Source: JARYMI01 sp037444845
Lineage (GTDB): Bacteria > Acidobacteriota > Aminicenantia > Aminicenantales > UBA8522
Assembly: GCA_037444845.1 (NCBI GenBank)
Contig: JBBILQ010000003.1
Location: 1 to 64,000 of the forward strand
DNA length: 64,000 bases
Direction of reading: 5' to 3'
Both the position numbers and the translations under genes were made by a program. Every line of letters starts with the position of its first letter. Within the stretch, counting starts at the first letter, position 1. This document shows, piece by piece, positions 1-8,982 of this stretch. The notes beneath the pieces are model-generated. The model had not been told where the DNA came from. It did no database searches and saw only the letters and a list, made by a program, of their open reading frames with translations.

Positions 1-244
1 TATCGGCGATGACGGCCTTGCCGCTCTTGACCTCATCCTCGAGCATGAACTCGAGCACACGGCGGGCCTCCTTGGCGATATACGGGCCGATGCCGTCGCC
101 GCCGATGACGCCGATCTTGATCGGCTTGATCTTGGTGTAATCAACCCAGTCCGGCGCTGATTTAACCTGCTCCATGCGTTTCAGCTGAGCTTCAAGAAGC
201 TTTCCGAAGTGCTCCTTGGCTCTCTCGATAGCAGCCTTATTCAT
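1..244 (-). CDS. Isocitrate/isopropylmalate dehydrogenase family protein (N-terminal part)
   Basis: Only the first 81 codons lie in the window; the gene runs off the left edge. The start is the ATG at 244, preceded by a good GGAGG ribosome site (minus strand). A roughly 28-residue charged helical leader comes first, then IGVIGGDGIGP, the first strand and glycine-rich turn typical of the isocitrate/3-isopropylmalate dehydrogenase fold, followed by an EARRVLE helix. The family oxidatively decarboxylates isocitrate or 3-isopropylmalate with NAD(P). Divergent pairing with the aconitase gene at 422 favours isocitrate dehydrogenase, so the two would make consecutive TCA-cycle steps. The substrate-binding half is not visible, so the exact substrate is inferred from context. 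Confidence 0.8.
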   Translation of the reverse strand, partial: MNKAAIERAKEHFGKLLEAQLKRMEQVKSAPDWVDYTKIKPIKIGVIGGDGIGPYIAKEARRVLEFMLEDEVKSGKAVIAD

Positions 245-284
245 GATGATTCCTCCCTGCGTTTGGAATTAAGAAGTTAAGAAT

Positions 285-312
285 TCTATAATCTTTCGAG
301 ACGAAAAATCAA
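285..312 (-). promoter_or_regulatory. Candidate sigma70 promoter for the isocitrate dehydrogenase-like gene
   Basis: On the minus strand, TTGATT (312-307) and TATAGA (290-285) are separated by 16 bp. The leader to the ATG at 244 would be about 35 nt. It stands back to back with the acnB promoter in the 177-bp divergent gap. Confidence 0.45.
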
Positions 313-362
313 CTGAATATCAAAGCGTCAGGACCGTCTCCAGAAACCAGAAAAAATTGATT

Positions 363-391
363 TTGACAAAAAGCGTCCAAGGATTTATACA
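363..391 (+). promoter_or_regulatory. Sigma70 promoter for acnB
   Basis: A perfect -35 TTGACA (363-368), a 17-bp spacer and TATACA (386-391). The predicted start near 398 leaves a leader of about 24 nt before the acnB ATG at 422, with GAGG just upstream of the gene. Confidence 0.7.
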
Positions 392-421
392 AATAATGAA
401 AAATTATCGTGAGGTCATTAG

Positions 422-2974
422 ATGCTTGATTCATATTTCAAACAGGAAGCCGAAAGGCGCAAGGTGGCGATTCCGCCCCTGCCTCTTACTCCCGACGAGA
501 CGGCCGATGTCTGCCGCTTGCTCGAAAACCCGCCGGCAGGCAAGGAGGAACTTCTCTTCGGCCTGCTGAAAAACCGCGTGTCACCGGGCGTTGACCCGGC
601 CGCCAAGGTCAAAGCCGGATGGCTGAGCAAAGCTGCCAGGAGCGAGGTCTCTTCCCCTGTGATCTCGAAAAAAGAGGCGGTTTTCCTGCTCGGGTCGATG
701 CTTGGCGGCTACAACGTCGACCCGTTGGTGGAGTTTCTTGATGTGGAGGAACTGGCGAGCGATGCGGCCGAAGCCCTGAAACACATCATTCTCGTCTATG
801 GCGCATTCGATAAAGTCATTGAGAAGTCCAGAAAAAATCCCTGGGCCCAGGAAGTTCTCGCCTCCTGGGCTGAAGCAGAGTGGTTTCTCAGCCGGCCCGC
901 CCTGTCCGAAACGATGACTTTCAAGGTCTTCAAGGTGGACGGTGAGATAAACACCGACGATTTCTCGCCGGCGAAAAACGCCTGGAGCCGACCGGATATC
1001 CCTCTCCATGCCCTGTCGATGGGGGAGACCCGCTTCCCAGGCGGGATTGCGACAATCCAAAAATTCAGGGAAGAGGGCTTTCGTGTTGCCTTTGTCGGGG
1101 ATGTCGTCGGCACCGGGTCATCCCGGAAGTCCGCCTGCAACTCCCTGATGTGGCACATTGGCGAGGACATCCCCTTTATCCCGAACAAGCGCCGCGGCGG
1201 GGTCGTCGTCGGCGGGCTGATAGCGCCGATATTCTTCAACACGACGGAAGACTCGGGCGGACTGCCGATCATGGCCGAGGTCAGCCGGATGAAAACGGGC
1301 GATATCATCAAGCTTAACACAGAGACAGGAGAAATCGAGAACGAGGCCGGCGAAATCATCGCCCGGTTCGAGTTCAAGCCTCCCACGCTCCGCGATGAAT
1401 TTCGGGCTGGCGGCAGGCTTAACCTCATCATCGGCCGGAACCTGACCAACAAAGCTCGACAAGTTCTTGGCCTTGGCGGAGCAGCCTTCTTTGTCGCGGC
1501 CGATAATCCCAAGCCCAAGCCGGGCCAGGGTTATTCTCAGGCTCAAAAAATTGTCGGCCATGCCTGCGGTCTGGAGGGAGTCCTTCCCATGGCGGCGTGC
1601 GAACCGGAGATGACAACGGTAGGATCCCAGGACACGACCGGCCCGATGACGGCCGACGAGCTCAAAGAGCTGGCTTGTCTCGAATTCCAGTGTGGCCTGT
1701 TCATGCAGTCATTCTGCCACACCGCTGCTTATCCAAAAGCAGCTGATGTCAGAATGCACCAGAGCCTGCCGAAGTTCATCATGGCCCGCAAAGGCGTGGC
1801 CCTCAAGCCGGGTGACGGCATTATCCACTCCTGGTTGAACCGGCTTATCCTTCCCGACACGTTAGGCACGGGCGGCGATTCGCATACCCGCTTTCCCATC
1901 GGGCTGAGTTTTCCGGCTGGATCCGGCCTTGTGGCCTTTGCCGGAGCGCTGGGGTTCATGCCGTTAGACATGCCTGAATCCGTGCTCGTCAAGTTCAGAG
2001 GAAAACTGAAGCCGGGCATCACCTTGCGCGACGTTGTCAACGCCATTCCTTATTTCGCCATAAAAGAAGGCTTGCTCACCGTGGCCAAGAAGGGGAAAAA
2101 GAACATCTTCAACGGCCGCATCTTAGAGATGGAAGGACTCGACACTCTGACCGTCGACCAGGCCTATGAGCTCACCAACGCCTCGGCTGAGCGGTCGGCA
2201 GCCGGGGCCGTCATCGCCCTCAGCATCGAGCAGGTGGCCAAGTACCTGAAGAGCAACGTGGCCCTGATGAAGCGGATGATCGAGGAAGGTTACGGCGATG
2301 CCGATACGCTCAAAAGGAGGATCGATGATTGCATTAAATGGCTGGAGAAACCCGAGTTACTCCGAAGAGACGAGACGGCCGAATACGCTGCCGTGCTCGA
2401 CGTCGACCTTTCCCGGGTCAACGAGCCGATCCTGGCCTGTCCGAACGACCCTGATGATGTCAGGCTTCTCTCGGAAGTGGCGGGTGACCGCATCGATGAG
2501 GTATTTATCGGCTCTTGTATGACCAACATTGGCCATTTCCGGGCTATCGGCAAGATCTTTGAGGGCGCTGGCTACCTGCCGACAAGAATCTGGCTGACAC
2601 CGCCGACCAAGATGGATGCTGCAGAGCTGATGAAAGAAGGATATTACGCCATCTACTCATCCGCTGGCGCAAGGGCCGAGATTCCCGGCTGTTCGCTCTG
2701 CATGGGCAATCAGGCGCGGGTGCGGCCCGGGGCGACGGTCATCTCCACTTCGACTCGGAATTTCGATGACCGCATGGGCGACGGAGCCCGAGTCTATCTT
2801 GGCTCGGCTGAACTCGCGGCCATCGCGGCGTTAAAGGGCACGTTGCCCGGGCCGGAAGAATATTTTTCCGTAATCAAGCAAAAGCTTGAGCCGCATCAGA
2901 CCGAGGTATCCCGGTATCTTTATTTTGACGAGATGAAAGACTTCACTCTTCAATACACAGGCGCTCATTTTTAA
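422..2974 (+). CDS. acnB: Aconitate hydratase AcnB
   Basis: This 850-residue protein has the AcnB layout: an N-terminal HEAT-like helical domain (about 1-155, with the diagnostic IPPLPLTPDETA stretch), then the swivel domain, then the catalytic aconitase domains. That order is reversed relative to AcnA. It isomerises citrate and isocitrate in the cytoplasm using a [4Fe-4S] cluster. The expected cluster ligands are Cys699 (GSCMTN) and Cys757/Cys760 (CSLC). Length matches the family (about 860). It has its own consensus promoter and diverges from an isocitrate-dehydrogenase-family gene. AcnB enzymes often also act on 2-methylcitrate; with methylmalonyl-CoA mutase nearby that is possible but not shown. 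Confidence 0.96.
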   Translation: MLDSYFKQEAERRKVAIPPLPLTPDETADVCRLLENPPAGKEELLFGLLKNRVSPGVDPAAKVKAGWLSKAARSEVSSPVISKKEAVFLLGSMLGGYNVDPLVEFLDVEELASDAAEALKHIILVYGAFDKVIEKSRKNPWAQEVLASWAEAEWFLSRPALSETMTFKVFKVDGEINTDDFSPAKNAWSRPDIPLHALSMGETRFPGGIATIQKFREEGFRVAFVGDVVGTGSSRKSACNSLMWHIGEDIPFIPNKRRGGVVVGGLIAPIFFNTTEDSGGLPIMAEVSRMKTGDIIKLNTETGEIENEAGEIIARFEFKPPTLRDEFRAGGRLNLIIGRNLTNKARQVLGLGGAAFFVAADNPKPKPGQGYSQAQKIVGHACGLEGVLPMAACEPEMTTVGSQDTTGPMTADELKELACLEFQCGLFMQSFCHTAAYPKAADVRMHQSLPKFIMARKGVALKPGDGIIHSWLNRLILPDTLGTGGDSHTRFPIGLSFPAGSGLVAFAGALGFMPLDMPESVLVKFRGKLKPGITLRDVVNAIPYFAIKEGLLTVAKKGKKNIFNGRILEMEGLDTLTVDQAYELTNASAERSAAGAVIALSIEQVAKYLKSNVALMKRMIEEGYGDADTLKRRIDDCIKWLEKPELLRRDETAEYAAVLDVDLSRVNEPILACPNDPDDVRLLSEVAGDRIDEVFIGSCMTNIGHFRAIGKIFEGAGYLPTRIWLTPPTKMDAAELMKEGYYAIYSSAGARAEIPGCSLCMGNQARVRPGATVISTSTRNFDDRMGDGARVYLGSAELAAIAALKGTLPGPEEYFSVIKQKLEPHQTEVSRYLYFDEMKDFTLQYTGAHF

Positions 2975-3097
2975 CTTGGATAATCCATGAACCAAAGCCT
3001 CCGAAAGCGCGGCAGAAACCGGCATCGTGCGCGCCGGTCTCCCCACGGGAAGGAGAATAATTCCCGGGATACACGTGGATAAAAAAGAGAGGATGAA

Positions 3098-3853
3098 ATG
3101 ATCGACCTCAGCGGACAGAAGGCGCTCATCACCGGCGGGTCACGGGGGATAGGCCGGGCCACGGCCGTTCTGTTTGCCCGTGCTGGCGCCGATGTCGCCA
3201 TCACTTATCAGTCGCGTGATAAAGCCGCTTTGGAAGTGAAGGAAGCGGTTGAGTCCCTGGGCCGCCAGGGCCTGGTCTTCAAGGTCAATATTTCCGAGGC
3301 GAGCGACGTGCGGCGGACGGTCGAGGAAATCGTCACGGCCTGGGGAAGGATCGACGTTTTGGTCAACAACGCGGGAATCTGGACGTACCTTGAGATCGGG
3401 TCGGGGAACGACAGAGCGTGGAAGGAAACCATCGAGGTTGACCTTGACAGCGTCTACCACTTCACGGATGCGGTCGTTCCGCATATGAAAAAACAGGGCC
3501 AGGGCTGCATCATCAATGTCGGCTCGACAGCCGGAATCCGGGGCGAGGCGTTTCACTCCCATTATGCCGCCACAAAAGGCGCCATCAACGCCCTGGCCAA
3601 ATCCTGGGCGGTCGAGCTGGCGCCGTTCCAGATCCGCGTCAACTGCGTCGCGCCCGGATGGGTCGACACCGACATGTGCGCCGGCGTTTTCAGCGACCCG
3701 CAATTTCGTGAGAGCGTCAGGCAATCCATCCCGCTCCGGAGAATTCCACCTCCAGAGGACATTGCCGGTCCCATCCTCTTCCTGGCATCTGATTTGGCCC
3801 GTCACATCACGGGCGCTATCCTCAACGTTAACGGGGGAGCGGTCCTTTCATAA
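3098..3853 (+). CDS. SDR-family oxidoreductase, FabG-like
   Basis: A classical short-chain dehydrogenase of 251 residues, the usual length. Visible are the NAD(P)-binding turn TGGSRGIGRA (residues 12-21), NNAG (90-93) and the catalytic Ser143, Tyr156 and Lys160 in YAATK. The C-terminal ITGAILNVNGGA end is typical of 3-oxoacyl-ACP reductase (FabG) relatives. No acyl-carrier or other fatty-acid synthesis gene is near, so the substrate is unknown; a 3-hydroxyacyl or polyol substrate would be equally consistent. The start follows AGAGG. It lies 123 bp after acnB and shares orientation with the methylmalonyl-CoA mutase genes downstream. Confidence 0.85.
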   Translation: MIDLSGQKALITGGSRGIGRATAVLFARAGADVAITYQSRDKAALEVKEAVESLGRQGLVFKVNISEASDVRRTVEEIVTAWGRIDVLVNNAGIWTYLEIGSGNDRAWKETIEVDLDSVYHFTDAVVPHMKKQGQGCIINVGSTAGIRGEAFHSHYAATKGAINALAKSWAVELAPFQIRVNCVAPGWVDTDMCAGVFSDPQFRESVRQSIPLRRIPPPEDIAGPILFLASDLARHITGAILNVNGGAVLS

Positions 3854-3966
3854 TAGGCTCGGGCTTGGGGTCGTCTTCGAGTGGATGCTTACTCTTCGAA
3901 TTTTCGGCTTGCCAAGTGCGACTTTTTTTGCTAATTTTTAGTCAAGCTCACACAAAGGAGGAAAGG

Positions 3967-4224
3967 ATGGAGGAAGAAATTGGCCGGATCAGCCATTATT
4001 TCTCTAAAATCGGCGTCGGCGTCGTCGAGCTGACCAAAGGCGATCTCAAGGTCGGCGACACGATCCATATCAAGGGCCACACCACGGATTTCTACCAGAA
4101 GGTTGAATCCATGCAGGTCGAGCACAGCCCCGTCCAATCCGCCAAAAAAGGAGACTCGATCGGGCTTCGAGTGGAGTCACAAGTCCGGGATCATGATGTG
4201 GTCTTCAAAGTGACGGAGGATTGA
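3967..4224 (+). CDS. Small EF-Tu domain-2-like protein
   Basis: An 85-residue protein consisting of just one beta-barrel like domain 2 of translational GTPases: IGRISHYFSKIGVGVVEL, then GDLKVGDTIHIKG and a closing GDSIGLRV segment. No GTP-binding domain is present. The ATG at 3967 was chosen because AAAGGAGG sits immediately upstream; a longer reading frame begins at 3865 but has no ribosome site. Databases call such stand-alone proteins translation elongation factor-like, and their role is not established. It precedes the methylmalonyl-CoA mutase large subunit by about 110 bp, which may mean co-transcription. Confidence 0.75.
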   Translation: MEEEIGRISHYFSKIGVGVVELTKGDLKVGDTIHIKGHTTDFYQKVESMQVEHSPVQSAKKGDSIGLRVESQVRDHDVVFKVTED

Positions 4225-4332
4225 GCCCGCTTCAGCACCGTCTTCAGGAAAGACATCTCTTTTGGCAGCGGATCAGACCTCATGTTTTCCAAAGGAAGAA
4301 AGGAGAAGAGGAGTTTGAAAAAAGGAATCCAG

Positions 4333-5991
4333 ATGCCGACAATCAAAAGATCGTGCGCGATGTGGAAGAAAAAAAGCTGCGCTCAGGCCGACGCTGATCC
4401 GTCTCGCCCCACGACGTTGTTCACGACGGTTTCGGGGAGAAAGGTCAAGGAGCTTTACACCCCTGCCGACCTTGAACACTTTGATTATCTCCGGGATCTG
4501 GGCTTTCCGGGTGAATACCCGTTCACCCGAGGAATCCATCCGACAATGTACCGTGGCCGTCTCTGGACGATGCGGCAGTTCTCCGGGTTCGGAACGGCCG
4601 AGGACACGAACAAACGGTACAAATACTTGCTCCGTTGCGGGCAGACGGGCCTCAGCGTCGCTTTCCACCTTCCCACGCTCATGGGCGTCGATTCCGATCA
4701 TCCTCTGGCCAAAGGGGAGATTGGCAAGTGCGGCGTGGCTGTTGACTCCTTAGCCGATATGGAGATTCTTTTCAAGGGGATTCCGCTTGACCGAATCACG
4801 ACATCGATGACCATCAACGCTCCAGCAGCCGTGCTCTGGGCCATGTACATCGCCGTTGCGGAAAAGCAAGGGGTCTCGCCGAAGAAGATCTCTGGGACTA
4901 TCCAGAACGACATCCTTAAAGAATACATCGCCCAGAAGACTTTCGTTTTCCCGCCGCGGCCTTCGATGAAGCTCATCGTCGATACCTTCGAATACGGCGC
5001 CAGGGAAATCCCGCGCTGGAACACGATTTCCATCTCTGGCTATCATATCCGTGAAGCAGGCGCCACGGCTTCGCAGGAACTGGCCTTCACGCTCCGCGAC
5101 GGGATCGAGTACGTGGATTGGGCTTCTCAGAGAGGGCTAAAAGTGGATGAATTCGCCCCCAGGCTCTCTTATTTTTTTAATTCCCACAACGACTTTTTTG
5201 AGGAGATCGCCAAGTTCAGAGCGGCCAGGAAAATCTGGGCTGAGGCGATGAGAGAACGGTTCAAAGCCAAGAACCCAAGGTCCTGGTGGCTCCGCTTTCA
5301 CACCCAGACTTCGGGCGTTTCTCTGATGGCTCAGCAACCTTATAATAATGTCGTCAGGGTAGCTCTTCAGGCGTTGGCCGCAGTTCTCGGCGGGACGCAG
5401 TCTCTCCACACGAACTCCCTGGACGAAACCTATGCCCTGCCGTCAGAGGATGCGGTGACGATCGCCCTCCGGACTCAGCAGATCATCGCTTACGAGAGCG
5501 GAGTTTCGAACACGATTGACCCTCTCGGCGGGTCCTATTTTGTCGAGGCGCTGACAAGGCAGATTGAGGAGGAAGCCAAAACGTACATTAGAAAAATTGA
5601 TGATATGGGCGGGATGGTCAGGGCGATCGAGCTCGGATTTCCCCAGAGGGAGATCGCGGACAGCGCTTATTGGTATCAACGGGCCGTCGAGAAAAAGGAG
5701 AAGATCATCGTCGGCGTGAACGCTTTTGAAATGAAGCACGAGCCGATCCCGATTCTCGAGATCGACCAGGCGGTGGCACGCCAGCAGCTCGCCCGGTTGC
5801 GGGAGGTCAAGCGAAGGAGGAACAAGACCAGAGTGAACACGTCGTTGAATGACCTGAAAGAGGCTGCCCGGGATGACCTGAACCTGATGCCCTTTCTTTT
5901 GGTCTCCGTGAAGGCCTACGCAACGCTGGGTGAAATCATGGATGCCTTGAAAGAGGTCTACGGCGAGTACCAGGAGCCAGTTTCTTATTGA
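4333..5991 (+). CDS. Methylmalonyl-CoA mutase, large (catalytic) subunit
   Basis: The substrate-binding TIM-barrel half of a B12-dependent acyl-CoA mutase, 552 residues from the chosen start. Recognisable segments are the [11 protein letters not shown] entry motif, the [13 protein letters not shown] loop, [20 protein letters not shown], the [12 protein letters not shown] strand and FHTQTSG. It interconverts (R)-methylmalonyl-CoA and succinyl-CoA with adenosylcobalamin, the exit step of propionate and branched amino-acid breakdown. It lacks a B12 domain, which is supplied by the separate gene at 6044. I prefer ATG 4333 (AAGGA six nt upstream) to the longer frame opening at 4282, which has no ribosome site. 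Specificity for methylmalonyl- rather than isobutyryl- or ethylmalonyl-CoA is likely but not proven. Confidence 0.9.
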   Translation: MPTIKRSCAMWKKKSCAQADADPSRPTTLFTTVSGRKVKELYTPADLEHFDYLRDLGFPGEYPFTRGIHPTMYRGRLWTMRQFSGFGTAEDTNKRYKYLLRCGQTGLSVAFHLPTLMGVDSDHPLAKGEIGKCGVAVDSLADMEILFKGIPLDRITTSMTINAPAAVLWAMYIAVAEKQGVSPKKISGTIQNDILKEYIAQKTFVFPPRPSMKLIVDTFEYGAREIPRWNTISISGYHIREAGATASQELAFTLRDGIEYVDWASQRGLKVDEFAPRLSYFFNSHNDFFEEIAKFRAARKIWAEAMRERFKAKNPRSWWLRFHTQTSGVSLMAQQPYNNVVRVALQALAAVLGGTQSLHTNSLDETYALPSEDAVTIALRTQQIIAYESGVSNTIDPLGGSYFVEALTRQIEEEAKTYIRKIDDMGGMVRAIELGFPQREIADSAYWYQRAVEKKEKIIVGVNAFEMKHEPIPILEIDQAVARQQLARLREVKRRRNKTRVNTSLNDLKEAARDDLNLMPFLLVSVKAYATLGEIMDALKEVYGEYQEPVSY

Positions 5992-6043
5992 GAGGGCTGA
6001 ACGAAATGGTTATGACGAAGGGCTGAGATCAAGGGAGGTGGTC

Positions 6044-6454
6044 ATGTCAACCAAAAAAATCAGGGTTTTAGTCGCCAAACCAGGCCTGGATGGCCATGAC
6101 CGCGGGGCTAAAGTGATTTGCCGGGCTCTTCGCGACGCCGGGATGGAGGTCATTTACACCGGGCTGAGGCGGACTCCTGAAGAGATTGTCAACGCCGCCA
6201 TCCAGGAAGACGTTGACCTTATCGGCCTGAGCATTCTCTCGGGCGCTCACCCCATCCTCTTTCCCAAGATCATGAGGCTCCTCAAAGACAAGGGAGCCGA
6301 AGACATTCCAGTCATCGCGGGCGGGATTATTCCTGAAAAGGATATTCCCCGGATGAAAAAGGCTGGAATCCGCGAAATCTTTTTTCCTGGCACATCGACC
6401 GAGGACATTATCCAGTGGATCGAGAGCCATATCGGAAAAGGAGGGGCAAAATGA
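6044..6454 (+). CDS. Methylmalonyl-CoA mutase, B12-binding small subunit
   Basis: A 136-residue stand-alone cobalamin-binding domain. It carries DGHDRG with the cobalt-ligand His18, the SILSGAH stretch (63-69) and the GG pair (93-94) that together make the base-off/His-on B12 site. It should associate with the catalytic subunit encoded 52 bp upstream. This two-gene arrangement replaces the fused 700-residue mutase of many bacteria. The start is ATG 6044, five nt after GGGAGG; the GTG at 6038 overlaps that site and is less likely. No epimerase or MeaB GTPase gene is adjacent. Confidence 0.93.
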   Translation: MSTKKIRVLVAKPGLDGHDRGAKVICRALRDAGMEVIYTGLRRTPEEIVNAAIQEDVDLIGLSILSGAHPILFPKIMRLLKDKGAEDIPVIAGGIIPEKDIPRMKKAGIREIFFPGTSTEDIIQWIESHIGKGGAK

Positions 6455-6469
6455 AAATAAAATTCGCTC

Positions 6470-6498
6470 TTGACATTGATTTTTTGATTTGGTAATGA
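6470..6498 (+). promoter_or_regulatory. Possible promoter for the M23 peptidase gene
   Basis: A perfect TTGACA (6470-6475) lies just after the mutase small subunit; 17 bp later is a poor TAATGA, with GGTAAT at a 15-bp spacing as an alternative. The -10 is weak, so read-through from the mutase genes remains possible. Confidence 0.3.
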
Positions 6499-6511
6499 AA
6501 AAGAGCGTTCG

Positions 6512-7417
6512 ATGGCTAAAAAACACTTTTCCCTGATCATCGTTCCTCATTGCGCCAAAAGATTTAAGACGATCACTCTGTCGCAGAAGGCCATAAAAGG
6601 TTTGCTCTCTTTAGCCGTGTTCAGCGTCGTCGTCCTGGCCGTGTTCATGGTTGATTATTTCACCATGAACGTCACCCGGGCTAAGTACAGGAGCCTCCTC
6701 AAGGAAAACGCCGAGCAGGACAAGCTTCTCTCCGATTACAAAAGCTCCATCAGCAAATTTAGCGAAGCCCTCCAGTCCTTTAAGAGTTACACCGAGAAGC
6801 TCAATGTCATGGCGGGTCTCAAATCATCGGAAGTCCTCAAGGAAATCGGCATTGGCGGCGGGGATATCGATGGACTGGAAAGCGAGGATACGCCGGGCGG
6901 TCCTCAACTGAATCAGACACTCACTCTTCAGGACCCAAAGGAACTTGCCGACAAAGCCGAAAACATCGGAAAGAACCTCGACATCCTGACGAGTTTTTTT
7001 GAAGTCCAGGCTGCCAAGCTCGCTTCAACGCCGACCATCTGGCCGACCATCGGCTGGGTGAGTTCGCCCTTTGCTAACCGGATTGATCCTTTTACTGGCA
7101 AAAGGACATTTCACTACGGGATAGATATCGCCACGAATTTCGGGAATCCCATCGTGGCCACGGCCGACGGGTACGTGTTGACGCTGGGGACGGACAAAAT
7201 GAGCGGCAGGTATGTTGTCCTCAGCCACGGCGGAGGATTAACGACTCATTACCTTCATCTGAGCAAGTTTCTGGTGAAATCAGGGCAGAAAGTTAAGCGC
7301 GGCGATGTCATCGGGCTGGTTGGGAAGTCGGGAAAAGCCCTGGGGCCTCACCTTCACTATGAAGTCCGCCTCAACAACAGGCCCCAAAATCCCTACCAGT
7401 TTATCCTCGAGGAATAG
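6512..7417 (+). CDS. M23-family (LytM-type) cell-wall metallopeptidase, membrane anchored
   Basis: 301 residues. A short basic cytoplasmic tail is followed by one membrane helix (about 27-50), then a helical, probably coiled-coil stalk (about 55-160) and a C-terminal LytM domain. The Zn site is visible as HYGIDIA (His and Asp) and the paired histidines of GPHLHYEV. All catalytic positions appear intact, so it should either cut peptidoglycan cross-bridges or, like NlpD/EnvC relatives, activate an amidase. The ATG at 6512 has only a weak AAAGAG upstream. Convergent fmt ends 20 bp away. Confidence 0.88.
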   Translation: MAKKHFSLIIVPHCAKRFKTITLSQKAIKGLLSLAVFSVVVLAVFMVDYFTMNVTRAKYRSLLKENAEQDKLLSDYKSSISKFSEALQSFKSYTEKLNVMAGLKSSEVLKEIGIGGGDIDGLESEDTPGGPQLNQTLTLQDPKELADKAENIGKNLDILTSFFEVQAAKLASTPTIWPTIGWVSSPFANRIDPFTGKRTFHYGIDIATNFGNPIVATADGYVLTLGTDKMSGRYVVLSHGGGLTTHYLHLSKFLVKSGQKVKRGDVIGLVGKSGKALGPHLHYEVRLNNRPQNPYQFILEE

Positions 7418-7437
7418 CTCCATCCGCTTGCCCGCCG

Positions 7438-8370
7438 TTAAGAAAAAAAATCTCCGGGCTCGATCCGCAGGCCGCGCAAGAAAGCCGAAGCCTCCAGTTC
7501 TTTCTTGCCTTCCCGCTGCAAGCGTTCGACGAGAAAAAGACTGCCCTGGCCGCAGCCGACAATCAGGCCTTCACGCTTGATTCCGACGACTTGGCCAGGG
7601 AGAAAGCCAGAAGCGGGCTCGCTAATTTTTTCCCCGGCACGGATGATGATTCTCAGGCCTCGGAAAATCGTGTAAGCGCCCGGCCAGCCGGAGAAGGCGC
7701 GGACCATCCTCTCGATAGCCGCGGCATCCTTGGTCCAGTTGATCTTCCCGTCCTCCTTTCTCAAGCGAGGCGCCAAGGAAGCTTTGCTATGGTCCTGGGG
7801 CGAGCGGGGGAGAAGCCCGATCTGATCAAGGGTTTTGACAAGCAGCTCCGCGCCGCAGCGGGCAAGCCTGGCTTCTAATTCCGGAGCGGTTTCGCGGGTC
7901 AGGATGTCCACCTCTTCGACTTTCAGGATGTCGCCTTCGTCCATTTTTTCATTTAGCTCGAAGATCGTCACGCCTGTCCTTGTTTCTCCGTTAAGGATAG
8001 CCCACTCGACAGGAGCAGCGCCCCGATACTTTGGCAAAAGAGAGAAATGGACATTAATCGATTTGAACCTGGGCAAATAGATGATTGACCCCGGAATGAT
8101 CTGTCCGTAGGCCACGACGACGTTGACATCAGGGTTGATTTGCCGGATAAGGTCGAGTGCCTTTTCGTCGCGCCTGATCTTTTCCGGCTGGAGCACAGGA
8201 ATCCTCCGGGCCAGGGCAAATTCTTTGACCGGAGGCGGAGTGAACGCCTTGCCTCTTCCCGCCGGCTTGTCCGGCTGGGTGACGGCGAGCTCGATCGCAT
8301 GGCCGGCTTCGAGGAGTCTCTGAAAGGAGGGCAGCGAAGCGGCGGGGCTGCCAAAAAAGACGATCCTCAT
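7438..8370 (-). CDS. fmt: Methionyl-tRNA formyltransferase
   Basis: 310 residues, the usual length. The formyl-transfer triad falls at Asn106, His108 and Asp144, in the NVHFSLLPKYRGAAP motif and the EKMDEGDI loop; these are the same numbers as in the E. coli enzyme. It formylates Met-tRNAfMet with 10-formyl-tetrahydrofolate. The C-terminal OB-like domain (about 205-310) is present. The gene starts five bp after def ends, a classical def-fmt pair that makes and removes the N-formyl group. Confidence 0.96.
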   Translation of the reverse strand: MRIVFFGSPAASLPSFQRLLEAGHAIELAVTQPDKPAGRGKAFTPPPVKEFALARRIPVLQPEKIRRDEKALDLIRQINPDVNVVVAYGQIIPGSIIYLPRFKSINVHFSLLPKYRGAAPVEWAILNGETRTGVTIFELNEKMDEGDILKVEEVDILTRETAPELEARLARCGAELLVKTLDQIGLLPRSPQDHSKASLAPRLRKEDGKINWTKDAAAIERMVRAFSGWPGAYTIFRGLRIIIRAGEKISEPASGFLPGQVVGIKREGLIVGCGQGSLFLVERLQREGKKELEASAFLRGLRIEPGDFFS

Positions 8371-8375
8371 CGTGC

Positions 8376-8882
8376 TCAGCCGGGAGCGTGCTCTTTCTTG
8401 AGCCTCTTTTTGATCAGCGCTTTTTTCAGGGGGGAAAGGTTTTCGATGAACAATTTTCCGTTGATATGGTCGATCTCGTGGCAGAAGACTCGGGCCAATA
8501 ATCCCTCAGCCTCAATGATCTTTTCTCGGCCCTGGAGGTCGATGCCTTTGACCAGCACCCGGGCCGGCCTCTTGACTTTTTCCTGAACCCCCGGCACAGA
8601 CAGGCATCCCTCTTCAAGGAAGTCTTCTCCTTCTGTTTTCAGGAACTCGGGATTGATCAGCACGACGAGGTCTTCCGGTTTTTCTCCGACCGAGAGGTCG
8701 ATCGTGATCAAGCGTTTGCTGATGTTAACTTGCGGAGCGGCCAACCCGATTCCCGGCGCCGCGTGCATGGTCAGGATCATGCTCCCGGCGAGGTCGAGGA
8801 TTTCCTGGCCGATTGTCTTGATCAGCTCAGCCTTCCTGGTGAGAACAGGGTTTCCGTATTTGACGATTTCGAGAATAGCCAT
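8376..8882 (-). CDS. def: Peptide deformylase
   Basis: 168 residues with all three family motifs: GIGLAAPQ (44-51), EGCLSVP (91-97, metal ligand Cys93) and HEIDH (135-139, two His ligands plus the catalytic Glu). It removes the formyl group from nascent protein N-termini. It is the first gene of a def-fmt operon. The promoter assigned at 8895-8923 would put the mRNA 5' end only five or six nt before the ATG, so the transcript may be almost leaderless. Confidence 0.96.
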   Translation of the reverse strand: MAILEIVKYGNPVLTRKAELIKTIGQEILDLAGSMILTMHAAPGIGLAAPQVNISKRLITIDLSVGEKPEDLVVLINPEFLKTEGEDFLEEGCLSVPGVQEKVKRPARVLVKGIDLQGREKIIEAEGLLARVFCHEIDHINGKLFIENLSPLKKALIKKRLKKEHAPG

Positions 8883-8894
8883 GTTTCCCGTTAT

Positions 8895-8923
8895 ATTTTA
8901 GATAATCAGCCGCTCTTTTTCAA
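8895..8923 (-). promoter_or_regulatory. Promoter for def-fmt, giving a very short leader
   Basis: On the minus strand TTGAAA (8923-8918), a 17-bp spacer and TAAAAT (8900-8895). Five of six bases match the consensus at each box. Transcription would begin near 8888, very close to the def ATG at 8882. Confidence 0.6.
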
Positions 8924-8982
8924 ACTCTTGAGGTCTGGCTGATTTTGCCCAGGAACAATGCCTTGTCGCCCCCAAACAAAGC

